Of a stretch of 64,000 nucleotides of DNA, positions 34,801 to 46,424 are shown piece after piece. Every line of letters begins with the position of its first letter. The stretch's first letter is position 1. This stretch comes from Lineus longissimus (lineage: Eukaryota > Nemertea > Pilidiophora > Heteronemertea > Lineidae), in NCBI RefSeq assembly GCF_910592395.1, contig NC_088312.1:22823292-22887291 (forward strand). The letters run 5' to 3'. A program made the translations under genes and the position numbers. Below the pieces are notes generated by a model. That model had not been told where the DNA came from and made no database searches. It worked only from the letters and a program-made list of their open reading frames with translations.

Positions 34801-37462
34801 CAAAATGGTCGACTTCAAAGAAGGCAAAAAGTGATGAGGACAAGATAGAAAGCAGTGGTAGGTAAACTGTTTTGAACTTCTTTGACCGGACATCCGATAG
34901 AATTGGTCGTGTCCTTATTCTCAATTGGCTATTTTGGCCAAATCCTGATCCAGGATTTTCACAACCAACTCCTCAAATCTCAGTCAATAACAGCCATAGT
35001 GTCTCTCCTGATCAATGATTGGATTCCCAATAACGATGTCCAGTGTATCACGGCACGCCCAAAAAGATTATACCACCATAGGGATGTTTTCCTAAAAATG
35101 TCTTGATTTTTGCATTTCATTGTCATTTCAGAAGAGCTATCCCGGCCACCGACTCCAACCCCAGGTAGGCACATCACTAAGGCCTAATTCTTGTGATAAC
35201 TGTAAAAACCCTAGACGTACAGTGGTATAGGGAAGATCCTTAAACTTCTATTTGCTAGAGAAATACCCTCTGAATGGCATGCAGAGAAAATTTGGTTGCA
35301 CTTTTCTGAAGTCGGTCTCTCTACAAAAGTGGTCGGAGCTAGTGAGACTAAGTGACCAATGACTAGTGCCGGGAATTCAGCGTGTTGGATGGCTGTTTCA
35401 ATAGCTCAGAGGGCTCCTGTGGTGCTATAAGTTATGAAGCCACTGCTGGAAAAGCTCTCATGACAATGATAAGGACAGTTTTCAGTCACCATACTGAAAA
35501 CACCGACATAAAGTTCTGCTGTGACAAGGCTGAGAACATTTGATTTTATGACTAGGATCTAACAACTTCTTTGAACAACCCTCTGTCATCGTGTGACTAA
35601 TAATAGATTCCTTTTACATCCCAAAACTCCATTTGCCACCTTCAGGTTCAGTGCCCTCATCTTTGGCAGATTGGGACATCGAGATGACCAAGAAGCGTCG
35701 GAACCGGACTGGGCATATGAAAGGTACTTCAATCACAATCAAAGGGGTCCTCCTGGCCAGTGCCCAACTAAAGTGTGATTCCGTCCATACTGTGCCAACG
35801 GAATGACCTGCATAAATCAGTTATCTTCTGTCATACTTTAGTGTAGATCAGAGAGTCCTCCTTAGTCCAAATTACAGTTAAGGCTACAAAGTTCATGTCT
35901 TCTCACTTCTCATTTCTACTCGCCTCGTGAATATAAAAATCTAAAGGACAGTTTCACATCTGTGCCCATAATCCGTGCCAAGTCCAATGGCATGTTGTAT
36001 GCCGAGGTTTGGTCCATGATCCATCGACAGTGCGGCAGACTGTTACCCAACTTTCATCTTCTGTCAATTTTTGTGATTTCCTCTCAAATTTCAGGACCAA
36101 AGTTATCCACCATATTGGATCAGGTGCCCGGACTGGATCAAGGGCCCAGACTTGAGAACTTTGTCACAGAGGGTCTGGGTGGATCAAAGACAGTTCTGCA
36201 GTAAGTTTGGGTTATAATTCCATCCATTCAAACTACCCCACAGCATGATCATTGAGACAGATGAGAGAGATGTGAGGCAGACTTATCAACAACAGTTGAT
36301 GAGAGTGCAGTTTGCATGGGCCAGCTATGGGAGGTGCCCAGGTATCCAACCTTTGCCATCTTTGTACTCATCCGTGATCCTTGCAATCTAAGTATCTTCC
36401 ACAATTCTGCTTGGCATGCAGACCTACCAGGATAAACGGTCAGTGATTATGATATTTTCCATTTTTAGGCCCATTACAGAATCAGAGGAAAGTTCAAGCC
36501 CTAATGGATCCTCGGACAATGACACCTTCAATGCCATGATCAGCAAACTCGTAGTCGAACAAGAATATCGGCCACTTCCACCAAAAAAGAATTTGGCCAC
36601 GGAGTGCACGAGTCAAGCTGTTCCGATTCCAAGACTGAGGCCGACTGATATTTTCCCGTCCACGTCCGAGAGGTTGGGCAAGAATAAGAAGAGCTTCAAA
36701 AACATTCACAAACTGGAGCCTATGTCTCAACTAAAAAATAAATCGCTGTCTGGCTTGAGTAAAAAGAAGGGCTCAAACACGAAAAGGTCACCAGCAGGCA
36801 AGCTTGGACCTCTATGTGGACCACTGCCAATGAGCAAAGTCCCATCTCCACCGTTGCCATTCATGGAGACATTCCAGGCAGAGAAGAGATTAGATGAGGA
36901 GCTTTATCAACAGCAGATGACAGAAAATGACATATATGGCTCCTATTTCCCTGATTTACGATACGAGGATGCACCGGTTAACATCGGCAGTAGAGTCCAC
37001 GAGAAATACCAGACACAGAATGTATCAGATGAGGAGTTCTATCAGCAGTTGTCAGAAAATGACGTGTATGGCTACTGTTTCCCTGGTTCAAAATACATGG
37101 ATGCTCAAGTAGACTTCAGCAGTAGTGTCCACGAGAAACTCCCAACACAGGAAAGATCAGATGAGCAGTTTGATGAGCAGTTTGATGAGCAGTTGACAGC
37201 AAATGAAATGTACCGCTGCTTTTACCCTGGTTCACGCTATGAGGATGCACCAGTTAACTTACGCAGAAGTGTCCGTGAGAGCTTCTGTCCAACCCCAGTC
37301 TTTGAATATGAGCGAGAGGACATCTGGTCACTGCAAAGCTCCCGGCCGAAATTGTCCATGATGAAGATGGAAGAGGCGTGCAAGTTACCTGGTAGCTATC
37401 TTTCTGCTACTTGTATTGCGAGATTAATGTTATATTATAAAGATTCGGCTAGGCATAGATGA
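28899..37462 (+). CDS. Unrecognised Ser/Pro/Lys-rich protein with amplified two-exon modules
   Basis: About 25 coding exons, 913 aa; family not recognised. The start ATG (28899) has a perfect ACCATGG context within exon 28858-28932 (MGFLSLVCCSK). Further exons: 29411-29461, 29713-29772, 30061-30114, 30377-30505, 30765-30854, 31132-31212, 31586-31663, 32115-32186, then six pairs (32681-32737/32858-32947, 33042-33098/33216-33305, 33408-33464/33582-33671, 33774-33830/33948-34037, 34248-34304/34415-34504, 34605-34661/34768-34857), then 35132-35164, 35646-35723, 36095-36200 and 36469-37462. Almost every intron is phase 1. Residues 1-580 look disordered and basic, with SP/TP sites; PSPPSVGV is tandem three times (30406-30477). 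The C-terminal exon has three ~40-aa repeats (cores ENDIYGSYFP, ENDVYGYCFP, ANEMYRCFYP). An alternative end uses donor 37393 and exon 37997-38019 (EIKNLKH). Function unknown; a nuclear role is a guess. Confidence 0.75.
32681..34857 (+). repeat. Tandem duplication of a two-exon module (six copies, three with exact 366-bp period)
   Basis: Each module has a 57-bp exon (type EGRHIPHPPSSPKRSLHNN) and a 90-bp exon (type EARHTPRPPSEAKRSPPDKS, then KSCKDKMESSG). Module starts at 33042, 33408 and 33774 are exactly 366 bp apart with near-identical introns, indicating very recent duplication or gene conversion. Flanking copies (32681, 34248, 34605) are older and more diverged. All junctions are phase 1, so copies can be added or skipped without shifting the frame. 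Introns at about 34135-34195 and 35465-35545 also share a related stretch (CAGTCACCATAC...GAGAACATTTG). Confidence 0.9.
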
Positions 37463-38200
37463 GGTGATATTTAAAACACTTGAATGTATAAGCCCAGTGC
37501 AGATATTGCCTGATACATTGTCATAATTATGGTGGGCATTTGGTAACGTCTCGTTTGTCAAAAGACACATGATGTCTTGATGCTAATTACCTATCATTTA
37601 ATTGATGTCACCATGAACAACTGAAAACAGTGAAGTTTTCTTGACAATTTTAGTTTTTAGATTATCTTAAATGTGTTTGTCAGCTAAACTGATATTTAAG
37701 GGCCGTACTGTCTTGATTTCCCTCAGCAGCATGAAATCATTTGAAGAATCACTTTTTGTAACTACATACCTGACTCTCATTTAAAACCTTTTATCAAATC
37801 TTTGGCACATATATGTTTTGTGCGATCTTTTGAATATTTCTCAAACAAAATCTTGATGTGACGCTTGATCATGCAAGACTTCATAAATTCTTGTGTTGAT
37901 TTTCACAAAAGCCTCCTGATAAGTCAGTTTTTTGTCTTAAAATTTCTCTTTTTTATAATTCTTTTTCTCATGCTCTTTTCTTTTCCTCTGTTTCAGAAAT
38001 CAAAAATTTAAAACACTAGTGTGAAGTCTGCCACATGTAAAGTCTGCCAAATGTTATATTATGAAAGTGATAATTTTATTTTTAAAGAGAAATCAGTGCA
38101 GGATGGCCACTTTGAATGTTTTGGTGGGTCTCCATTTCACACCCTTACTTATTACGGTCCTAACTGAGGACACTTTTGCAGTTTAGACTTGGTGTTAAAC
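37463..38200. other. 3' flank of the exon-module gene
   Basis: AT-rich, presumably 3' UTR or a final intron. A strong acceptor (pyrimidine tract ending tttcag at 37996) precedes a seven-codon frame ending in TAG at 38017-38019, which may be the true last exon. No other gene is seen. Confidence 0.4.
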
Positions 38201-38209
38201 GGAATGAAT

Positions 38210-40575
38210 ACTGAGTTTTCCTTGATATAATGATATACATGTAGAGCCTGAATGAATACTGAAACTTTCCCTGTCTACATGAATACCGAGCTTCCCTGAT
38301 ACAATGAATCTATAGGTGTTGGTCAAAATGAACACCGAGTCACTGAGTTTCCCTGTCTACATGAATACTGAGAGCTTCCCTAATAGAGTGAATCTATAGG
38401 TGTTGGTCAAAATGAACACCGAGTCACTGAGTTTCCCTGTCTACATGAATACTGAGAGCTTCCCTAATAGAGTGAATCTATAGGTGTTGGTCAAAATGAA
38501 CACCGAGTCACTGAGTTTCCCTGTCTACATGAATACTGAGAGCTTCCCTAATAGAGTGAATCTATAGGTGTTGGTCAAAATGAACACCGAGTCACTGAGT
38601 TTCCCTGTCTGCATGAACACTGAGAGTTTCCCTAATAGAGTGAATCTATAGGTGTTGGTCAAAATGAACACCGAGTCACTGAGTTTCCCTGTCTACATGA
38701 ATACTGAGAGCTTCCCTGATAGAGTGAATCTATAGGTGTTGGTCAAAATGAACACCAAGTCACTGAGTTTCCCTGTCTACATGAACACTGAGAGTTTCCC
38801 TAATAGAGTGAATCTATAGGTGTTGGTCAAAATGAACACCAAGTCACTGAGTTTCCCTGTCTACATGAATACTGAGAGCTTCCCTGATAGAGTGAATGTA
38901 TAGGTGTTAGTCAATATGAACACCGAGTCACTGAGTTTCCCTGTCTACATGAACACTGAGAGTTTCCCTAATAGAGTGAATCTATAGGTGTTGGTCAAAA
39001 TGAACACCAAGTCACTGAGTTTCCCTGTCTGCATGAATACTGAGAGCTTCCCTGATAGAGTGAATCTATAGGTGTTGGTCAAAATGAACACCAAGTCACT
39101 GAGTTTCCCTGTCTGCATGAATACTGAGAGCTTCCATAATAGAGTGAATCTATAGGTGTTGGTCAAAATGAACACCGAGTCACTGAGTTTCCCTGTCTGC
39201 ATGAACACTGAGAGCTTCCCTAATAGAGTGAATCTATAGGTGTTGGTCAAAATGAACACCAAGTCACTGAGTTTCCCTGTCTACATGAACACTGAGAGCT
39301 TCCCTAATAGAGTGAATCTATAGGTGTTGGTCAATATGAACACCGAGTCACTGAGTTTCCCTGTCTACATGAATACTGAGAGCTTCCCTAATAGTGTGAA
39401 TCTATAGGTGTTGGTCAAAATGAACACCGAGTCACTGAGTTTCCCTGTCTACATGAACACTGAGAGCTTCCCTAATAGAGTGAATCTATAGGTGTTGGTC
39501 AAAATGAACACCGAGTCACTGAGTTTCCCTGTCTACATGAACACTGAGCGTTTCCCTAATAGAGTGAATCTATAGGTGTTGGTCAAAATGAACACTGAGT
39601 CACTGAGTTTCCCTGTCTGCATGAACACTGAGAGTTTCCCTAATAGAGTGAATCTATAGGTGTTGGTCAAAATGAACACCGAGTCACTGAGTTTCCCTGT
39701 CTACATGAACACTGAGAGCTTCCCTAATAGAGTGAATCTATAGGTGTTGGTCAAAATGAACACCGAGTCACTGAGTTTCCCTGTCTACATGAATACTGAG
39801 AGCTTCCCTGATAGAGTGAATGTATAGGTGTTGTCAAAATGAACACCGAGTCACTGAGTTTCCCTGTCTACATGAACACTGAGAGCTTCCCTAATAGAGT
39901 GAAACTATAGGTGTTGGTCAAAATGAACACCGAGTCACTGAGTTTCCCTGTCTACATGAATACTGAGAGCTTCCCTAATAGAGTGAATCTATAGGTGTTG
40001 GTCAAAATGAACACCGAGTCACTGAGTTTCCCTGTCTACATGAATACTGAGAGCTTCCCTGATAGAGTGAATCTATAGGTGTTGGTCAAAATGAACACCG
40101 AGTCACTGAGTTTCCCTGTCTGCATGAACACTGAGAGTTTCCCTAATAGAGTGAATCTATAGGTGTTGGTCAAAATGAACACCGAGTCACTGAGTTTCCC
40201 TGTCTACATGAATACTGAGAGCTTCCCTAATAGAGTGAATCTATAGGTGTTGGTCAAAATGAACACCGAGTCACTGAGTTTCCCAGTGTCTACATGAATA
40301 CTGAGAGCTTCCCTAATAGAGTGAATCTATAGGTGTTGGTCAAAATGAACACCGAGTCACTGAGTTTCCCTGTCATAATGAATACTGAGAGTTTCCCTAA
40401 TAGAGTGAATCTATAGGTGTTGGTCAAAATGAACACCGAGTCACTGAGTTTCCCTGTCATAATGAATACTGAGAGTTTCCCTAATAGAGTGAATCTATAG
40501 GTGTTGGTCAAAATGAACACCGAGTCACTGAGTTTCCCTGTCATAATGAATACTGAGAGTTTCCCAGATACATTG
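38210..40575 (+). repeat. 84-bp minisatellite array, ~27 copies
   Basis: Unit AGAGTGAATCTATAGGTGTT / GGTCAAAATGAACACCGAGT / CACTGAGTTTCCCTGTCTAC / ATGAATACTGAGAGCTTCCC / TAAT. It can be split into three related ~28-bp sub-units, each starting GAA(T/C)A or GAATC. The first ~150 bp (38210-38360) are irregular, simpler monomers, and the last copies carry CATAATGAATA instead of CTACATGAATA. Since 84 is a multiple of three, 28-residue periodic frames stay open on the minus strand for up to about 105 codons, but they lack flanking exons and are not called as genes. Confidence 0.95.
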
Positions 40576-41549
40576 TACAGTCAATCAATCCCAGGTGATG
40601 TTCTGAATGAATATCAAAAGTCCCTGATAAAATGAGCCCTTAAGGCTCTCCCTTCAGCCACATACCATATACAAGCCAACATTTCACATACTAAGCCAAG
40701 ATAACAAGGCCACTTTTTTATCTAATTTAAAAGAAATTGTTTATGTTTTCATGAAGTTTGGAATGATAGTGGTTGCCATTTGTAGTAATTGTATAGTACA
40801 TGTAATTGAATTTAAAAAGTCGGACGAAATATCTTTAAAAAAATATATTTTCACCTTGATTTCGAAGGTCCGCATTTTATTAAAAGAGAACTTAATAATA
40901 ATTAAGAAGAATGATTTAAATATTTTAAAGAATAATTTAATTTCAAATAATGTCAAAATATTAAATAATTAGCTTTCGGTATGTGACTTCAAGGCCTATG
41001 TGGTGTGTGGTCTGTAACTTCCCTCTGTGAGATTTTCCCTGACTGTGTGGCTGGGCATGCGATCATGTCTCCCAGCTACAGCACATAGTACTAAAATACT
41101 TAATTTCCTGTTGTTTCAGTTGGCAGAGACAGGATTTGTCACTGAACAGTTTTTTATATCAAATTTTGATTGGTTGCTTTGAATAAGACGTCATCATTAC
41201 TAATTTATGAATAATTTCAGTTTTTATATTCAGAACTAGAATAACAATATGAATGAGTAATCTAACTAACAAATTTATCGATATTTCACGAGGATACTAA
41301 ATCAACATAACGAACAGATGAAGAAATTTAAGTAATTAGAAAATAATGATATAAAAAATAATGTGAATTTATGCAAGGTCCTTATCGTGACTTAGAAGCA
41401 CAGCAATTGAGGAATCATATGATGACGTTTCATTTCTGGCAGCCAGTCAGACGTCTATTTTGATCTAAATGAGTACGCTGTGAGTTTTTCCAGAAACAAG
41501 GAATCCTGGGATTGATTAAAATGAAATAAGTGAATTGTAAGTTTTCCCC
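40576..41549. other. AT-rich spacer between two minisatellite arrays
   Basis: Contains degenerate scraps of the array motif near 40600 (GAATGAATATCAAAAGTCCC) and a very A/T-rich block at 40800-40975. No gene is supported. Confidence 0.5.
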
Positions 41550-43968
41550 GATATGAAAACGAATGCTGGAAGTTTTCAGTAAACCAGTGAACCTAGGTGT
41601 TTCTCACAATGAAAACTGCAAGTGTAACCATGTTGAATTGGATACTGGTCAAAATCATAGTTAAAGCTCTCAGACAAAACTTGATATGAAAACGAATGCT
41701 GGAAGTTTTCAGTAAACCAGTGAACCTAGGTGTTTCTCACAATGAAAACTGCAAGTGTAACCATGTTGAATTGGATACTGGTCAAAATCAATTCACATAG
41801 GTAAAGCTCTCAGACAAAACTTGATATGAAAACGAATGCTGGAAGTTTTCAGTAAACCAGTGAACCTAGGTGTTTCTCACAATGAAAACTGCAAGTGTAC
41901 CCATGTAGAATTGTATATTGGTCAAAATCATAGTTAAAGCTCTCAGACAAAACTTGCTATGAAAACGAATGCTGGAAGTTTTCAGTAAACCAGTGAACCT
42001 AGGTGTTTCTCACAATGAAAACTTCAAGTGTAACCATGTTGAATTGGATACTGGTCAAAATCATAGTTAAAGCTCTCAGACAAAACTTGATATGAAAACA
42101 AATGCTGGAAGTTTTCAGTAAACCAGTGAACCTAGGTGTTTCTCACAATGAAAACTGCAAGTGTAACCATGTTGAATTGGATACTGGTCAAAATCATAGT
42201 TAAAGCTCTCAGACAAAACTTGATATGAAAACGAATGCTGGAAGTTTTCAGTAAACCAGTGAACCTAGGTGTTTCTCACAATGAAAACTGCAAGTGTAAC
42301 CATGTTGAATTGGATATTGGTCAAAATTATAGTTAAAGCTCTCAGACAAAACTTGATATGAAAACGAATGCTGGAAGTTTTCAGTAAACCAGTGAACCTA
42401 GGTGTTTCTCACAATGAAAACTGCAAGTGTAACCATGTTGAATTGGATACTGGTCAAAATCAATTCACATAGGTAAAGCTCTCAGACAAAACTTGATATG
42501 AAAACGAATGCTGGAAGTTTTCAGTAAACCAGTGAACCTAGGTGTTTCTCACAATGAAAACTGCAAGTGTAACCATGTTGAATTGGATACTGGTCAAAAT
42601 CATAGTTAAAGCTCTCAGACAAAACTTGATATGAAAACGAATGCTGGAAGTTTTCAGTAAACCAGTGAACCTAGGTGTTTCTCACAATGAAAACTGCAAG
42701 TGTAACCATGTTGAATTGGATACTGGTCAAAATCATAGTTAAAGCTCTCAGACAAAACTTGATATGAAAACGAATGCTGGAAGTTTTCAGTAAACCAGTG
42801 AACCTAGGTGTTTCTCTCAATGAAAACTGCAAGTGTAACCATGTTGAATTGGATACTGGTCAAAAACAATTCACATAGTTAAAGCTCTCAGACAAAACTT
42901 GATATGAAAACGAATGCTGGAAGTTTTCAGTAAACCAGTGAACCTAGGTGTTTCTCACAATGGAAACTGCAAGTGTAACCATGTTGAATTGGATACTGGT
43001 CAAAATCATAGTTAAAGCTCTCAGACAAAACTTGATATGAAAACGAATGCTGGAAGTTTTCAGTAAACCAGTGAACCTAGGTGTTTCTCACAATGAAAAC
43101 TGCAAGTGTAACCATGTTGAATTGGATACTGGTCAAAATCATAGTTAAAGCTCTCAGACAAAACTTGATATGAAAACGAATGCTGGAAGTTTTCAGTAAA
43201 CCAGTGAACCTAGGTGTTTCTCACAATGAAAACTGCAAGTGTAACCATGTTGAATTGGATACTGGTCAAAATCATAGTTAAAGCTCTCAGACAAAACTTG
43301 ATATGAAAACGAATGGTGGAAGTTTTCAGTAAACCAGTGAACCAAGGTGTTTCTCACAATGAAGACTGCAAGTGTAACCATGTTGAATTGGATACTGGTC
43401 AAAATCATAGTTAAAGCTCTCAGACAAAACTTGATATGAAAACGAATGCTGGAAGTTTTCAGTAAACCAGTGAACCTAGGTGTTTCTCACAATGAAAACT
43501 GCAAGTGTAACCATGTTGAATTGCATACTGGTCAAAATCATAGTTAAAGCTCTCAGACAAAACTTGATATGAAAACGAATGCTGGAAGTTTTCAGTAAAC
43601 CAGTGAACCTAGGTGTTTCTCACAATGAAAACTGCAAGTGTAACTATGTTGAATTGGATACTGGTCAAAATCATAGTTAAAGCTCTCAGACAAAACTTGA
43701 TATGAAAACGAATGCTGGAAGTTTTCAGTAAACCAGTGAACCTAGGTGTTTCTCACAATGAAAACTGCAAGTGTAACCATGTTGAATTGGATACTGGTCA
43801 AATCATAGTTAAAGCTCTCAGACAAAACTTGATATGAAAACGAATGGTGGAAGTTTTCATTAAACCAGTGAACCCAGGTGTTTCTCACAATGAAAACTGC
43901 AAGTGTAACCATGTTGAATTGGATACTGGTCAAAATCATAGTTAAAGCTCTCAGACAAAACATGAGTT
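41550..43968 (+). repeat. 133-bp minisatellite array, ~18 copies
   Basis: Unit TTGATATGAAAACGAATGCT / GGAAGTTTTCAGTAAACCAG / TGAACCTAGGTGTTTCTCAC / AATGAAAACTGCAAGTGTAA / CCATGTTGAATTGGATACTG / GTCAAAATCATAGTTAAAGC / TCTCAGACAAAAC. Copies are over 95% alike. A few are lengthened by AATTCACATAG (near 41790, 42460 and 42870). Part of the unit is a diverged relative of the 84-bp unit. Frames on the minus strand across it are repeat artefacts. Confidence 0.95.
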
Positions 43969-44479
43969 TCTTCTGCACTGTCTTGGCAGTTTGAAGCCAC
44001 AGCTGGTGTCCGACTTCTCTAGGATTTATAGCACAATGGAGATCAGCCAAAATGCACATTCAATGATGGTCATCTTGTACATGCACATGTATGTTATTTA
44101 TAGAAGTTATATTTACAAATAGCGTTTATTTCTTGGTGCTAGTCCGCAGTTTTTAGAGGACAATGAATGTATTTACAACGTATACAGTGTAATAAGAGGC
44201 AGCTTAAATAAAAGTTCTGAAAAAAAAGTAATTTGTTCTTCTGTTGAAACAAGCTTGCTTTTAAAATGGTTTTGTGGCTGATCTTCAGACTTGACTCCGA
44301 CATGGTTAGGGAGGAGTTAATCACAGCTACTCACTTTTCCCGATCGGAGGGAGGCTCTCATCTGTGCCCCTGGCATTGGGCACCTGACCCAGGTAAAGCG
44401 AGGTTCTCCTGGTCAGAAGGGACGGTGGTTTTTGACAGTTTATTGTGCTGCCTGGTTGTGATAGTGTTCATTGTCTCTC
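43969..44479. other. Spacer after the 133-bp array
   Basis: No gene supported. Contains a minus-strand-compatible polyadenylation-like region and unique sequence only. Confidence 0.35.
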
Positions 44480-44815
44480 CTGCTTATGAGGCTGTTAATC
44501 ATGATACCGTTTACAGTCTCTCGTGGTTGTGAAACACTGTTTATTGTCTCTCCTGGTTGTGACATTGTTTACAGTCTCTCCTGGTTGTGACATTGTTTAC
44601 ATTCTCTCCTGGTTGTGACACCGTTTATTGGGTGATATGAATAAAGACGAGCAAATGCTTTTTTCTAAAACTCCTTGTACGTTTACACTAGGCCTTTCTG
44701 TACAAAATTGAAGTAAAAGCATTTGCTAGTTTTTATTCATATCACCCATTGTCTCTCCTGGTTGTGACATTGTGAATCGTCCCTGCTGTTCATGACACAC
44801 TTCATTGTCTCTCTG
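44480..44815 (+). repeat. Short tandem array of CTCTCCTGGTTGTGACA units (~30 bp)
   Basis: About seven units of the form GTCTCTCCTGGTTGTGACAT TGTTTACA, irregular at both ends. The array is split by a 118-bp MITE (44630-44747). Confidence 0.85.
44630..44747. mobile_element. 118-bp MITE with 33-bp terminal inverted repeats and ATT target duplication
   Basis: Both ends read inward as GGGTGATATGAATAAA, then (G/A)AC(G/T)AGCAAATGCTTTT, 31 of 33 positions alike. ATT flanks each side (44627-44629 and 44748-44750). Removing the element and one ATT restores a normal array unit (CCGTTTATTGTCTCTCCTGG). Its superfamily is uncertain: a 3-bp duplication would fit a PIF/Harbinger-type element, but the target is ATT rather than TWA. 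Confidence 0.85.
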
Positions 44816-46424
44816 GTGTTTCTCAGAATTCTGATATAAGTGATCATTGGACCATGTTTGTAGCTCAATCACATTTGACTATAAAAGACAAAATGCACAA
44901 AAAGACTCAACAATTAGCTGTTTTGAAATGTATATTCTACAATAAAGTGTACAGCACATATATTACTATGTTTGGCAAGTCTAAAACCTGATATTACAGA
45001 AAAACACGGGATATGAAGAATATCTAAAATGATGAACACAGTTTATGAAGACAACAAGGCTACGCTGAGTGTACAGGCAGATATAACATGACAGACACTC
45101 AATGGATGAAATGATGAAGCAATCTAGTAGATTATCTGTATGAATGTTTATCAAATTAACAACAACCTCATCCATGTCAAATTATAAGAGTACACATTAT
45201 GGTGCCATACCATGAGGAAATAATGTTACTTCCTCTTAACTGTACACATACCAAGTGCAGAATTAAAAAGTGCTAATTAAGAACAGATTTTGACTGAAAA
45301 TACCAAAAAATGATTGTCAAGAGAGACAGATTTTGTAACCCTTCTTGTCACAGAATATACTCCGAGGTTACGCCATTCCGGTTTATCTTACTTACAGTAG
45401 TGTAGAGTTCATAATAACTGTACTGCGGCATTGTAAAGTTCTATTTTCCTGAGTGGCCAGTTAATACAATGAACACGAGAAAGGCGTATCCTTTTAAGCT
45501 AAAGCCAATGACTGTTTTACACACTAAATGCATGCAGTGCTGCTCCCCAATTTCGAGTCATCCCCAATTTCGCGAAATCCCGTTTTTTCCCGTTTTCTCG
45601 CGCGTCACTTCGTTTCCATTATAGGGAGTTATAGATTAATTCACTCTAGATACCCATCCCATTATAACGGCACAACATGCCCGTTTACCTGACTGATATC
45701 TTGGCACTCTTAATTGATGAATTGAAGCCTTCTGGGCCACCGTAGACGCGCATGCGCATTACCCGCGAAAATGGGGGAGCCGCTTCGGATTTGTTTTGGT
45801 CTGCATCGATCTTTCAGTGAGCGATTTCAAGATTAATTCACGCTTAAAACATCCACGCAGCACCCAAGATATTTTGTTATTGATCTCAACTTTGGTAAAA
45901 GTAAGCTTTTGCGTGTGTGCAATCGTTGAAAGCTAGTAAATCGGCACTTAGTGATAAGACCCGCGAAAACTGGCTCCGTCATCATACTTTTATTGCAAGG
46001 CCAAATATCAACAGGTTGTCGCTCAAACAAATTAAAGTCAGTTTTAGTTTCACATAGAACAAAGCAACTGACATCGTCGAGGAATCTAATGGAACCTCTT
46101 ATACAAAAGCATAAAATCATCTTAACAAGAGTAAAAGCAATGATAAGATCTCTTGAATACAAAGGAATACAATAGGCCATCATTCCTGGTGTGATTTGTG
46201 ATAATCATCACAAATTCATGTACAATAACTCATCAGTGACTCTATGATGGGAACTTTTGGCTGTGTTTGATAGGGAGCTTCCTCATCTCAGCTGCCGACA
46301 TCACAACAGGATGGCTATCACTACAAGAACTGGAACAAGTCTCGGGCAAGCATGCATAGATTTCTTGAGTAATGAAATACCTTGATAAAACAGACTAGTG
46401 GCAGAAGAATAAAATTGACTATCG
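44816..46424. other. Intergenic DNA with a CpG-rich promoter-like patch
   Basis: Mostly AT-rich with no supported coding exon. 45545-45800 is unlike its surroundings: CpG-containing, with TTTCGCGAAA (palindrome), CGCGCGTCAC and an NRF1-type palindrome. It could be the promoter of an unseen transcript. Confidence 0.4.
45747..45758. promoter_or_regulatory. NRF1-type palindromic site
   Basis: CGCGCATGCGCA matches the NRF1 consensus YGCGCAYGCGCR completely. It lies in a CpG-rich patch that also holds ACCCGCGAAAATGGGGG. No start codon of a recognised gene lies nearby. The nearest is the Rab gene's 3' end, 680 bp away and pointing toward it. Confidence 0.5.

Noticed and set aside
38945-40544. 28-residue periodic frames on the minus strand (FILTNTYRFTLLGKLSVF type)
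   Set aside because: 84 is divisible by three, so any stop-free phase stays open. There is no start context, exon border or unique flanking coding sequence.
43193-44059. Minus-strand frames in the 133-bp array
   Set aside because: Repeat artefacts interrupted by length variants.
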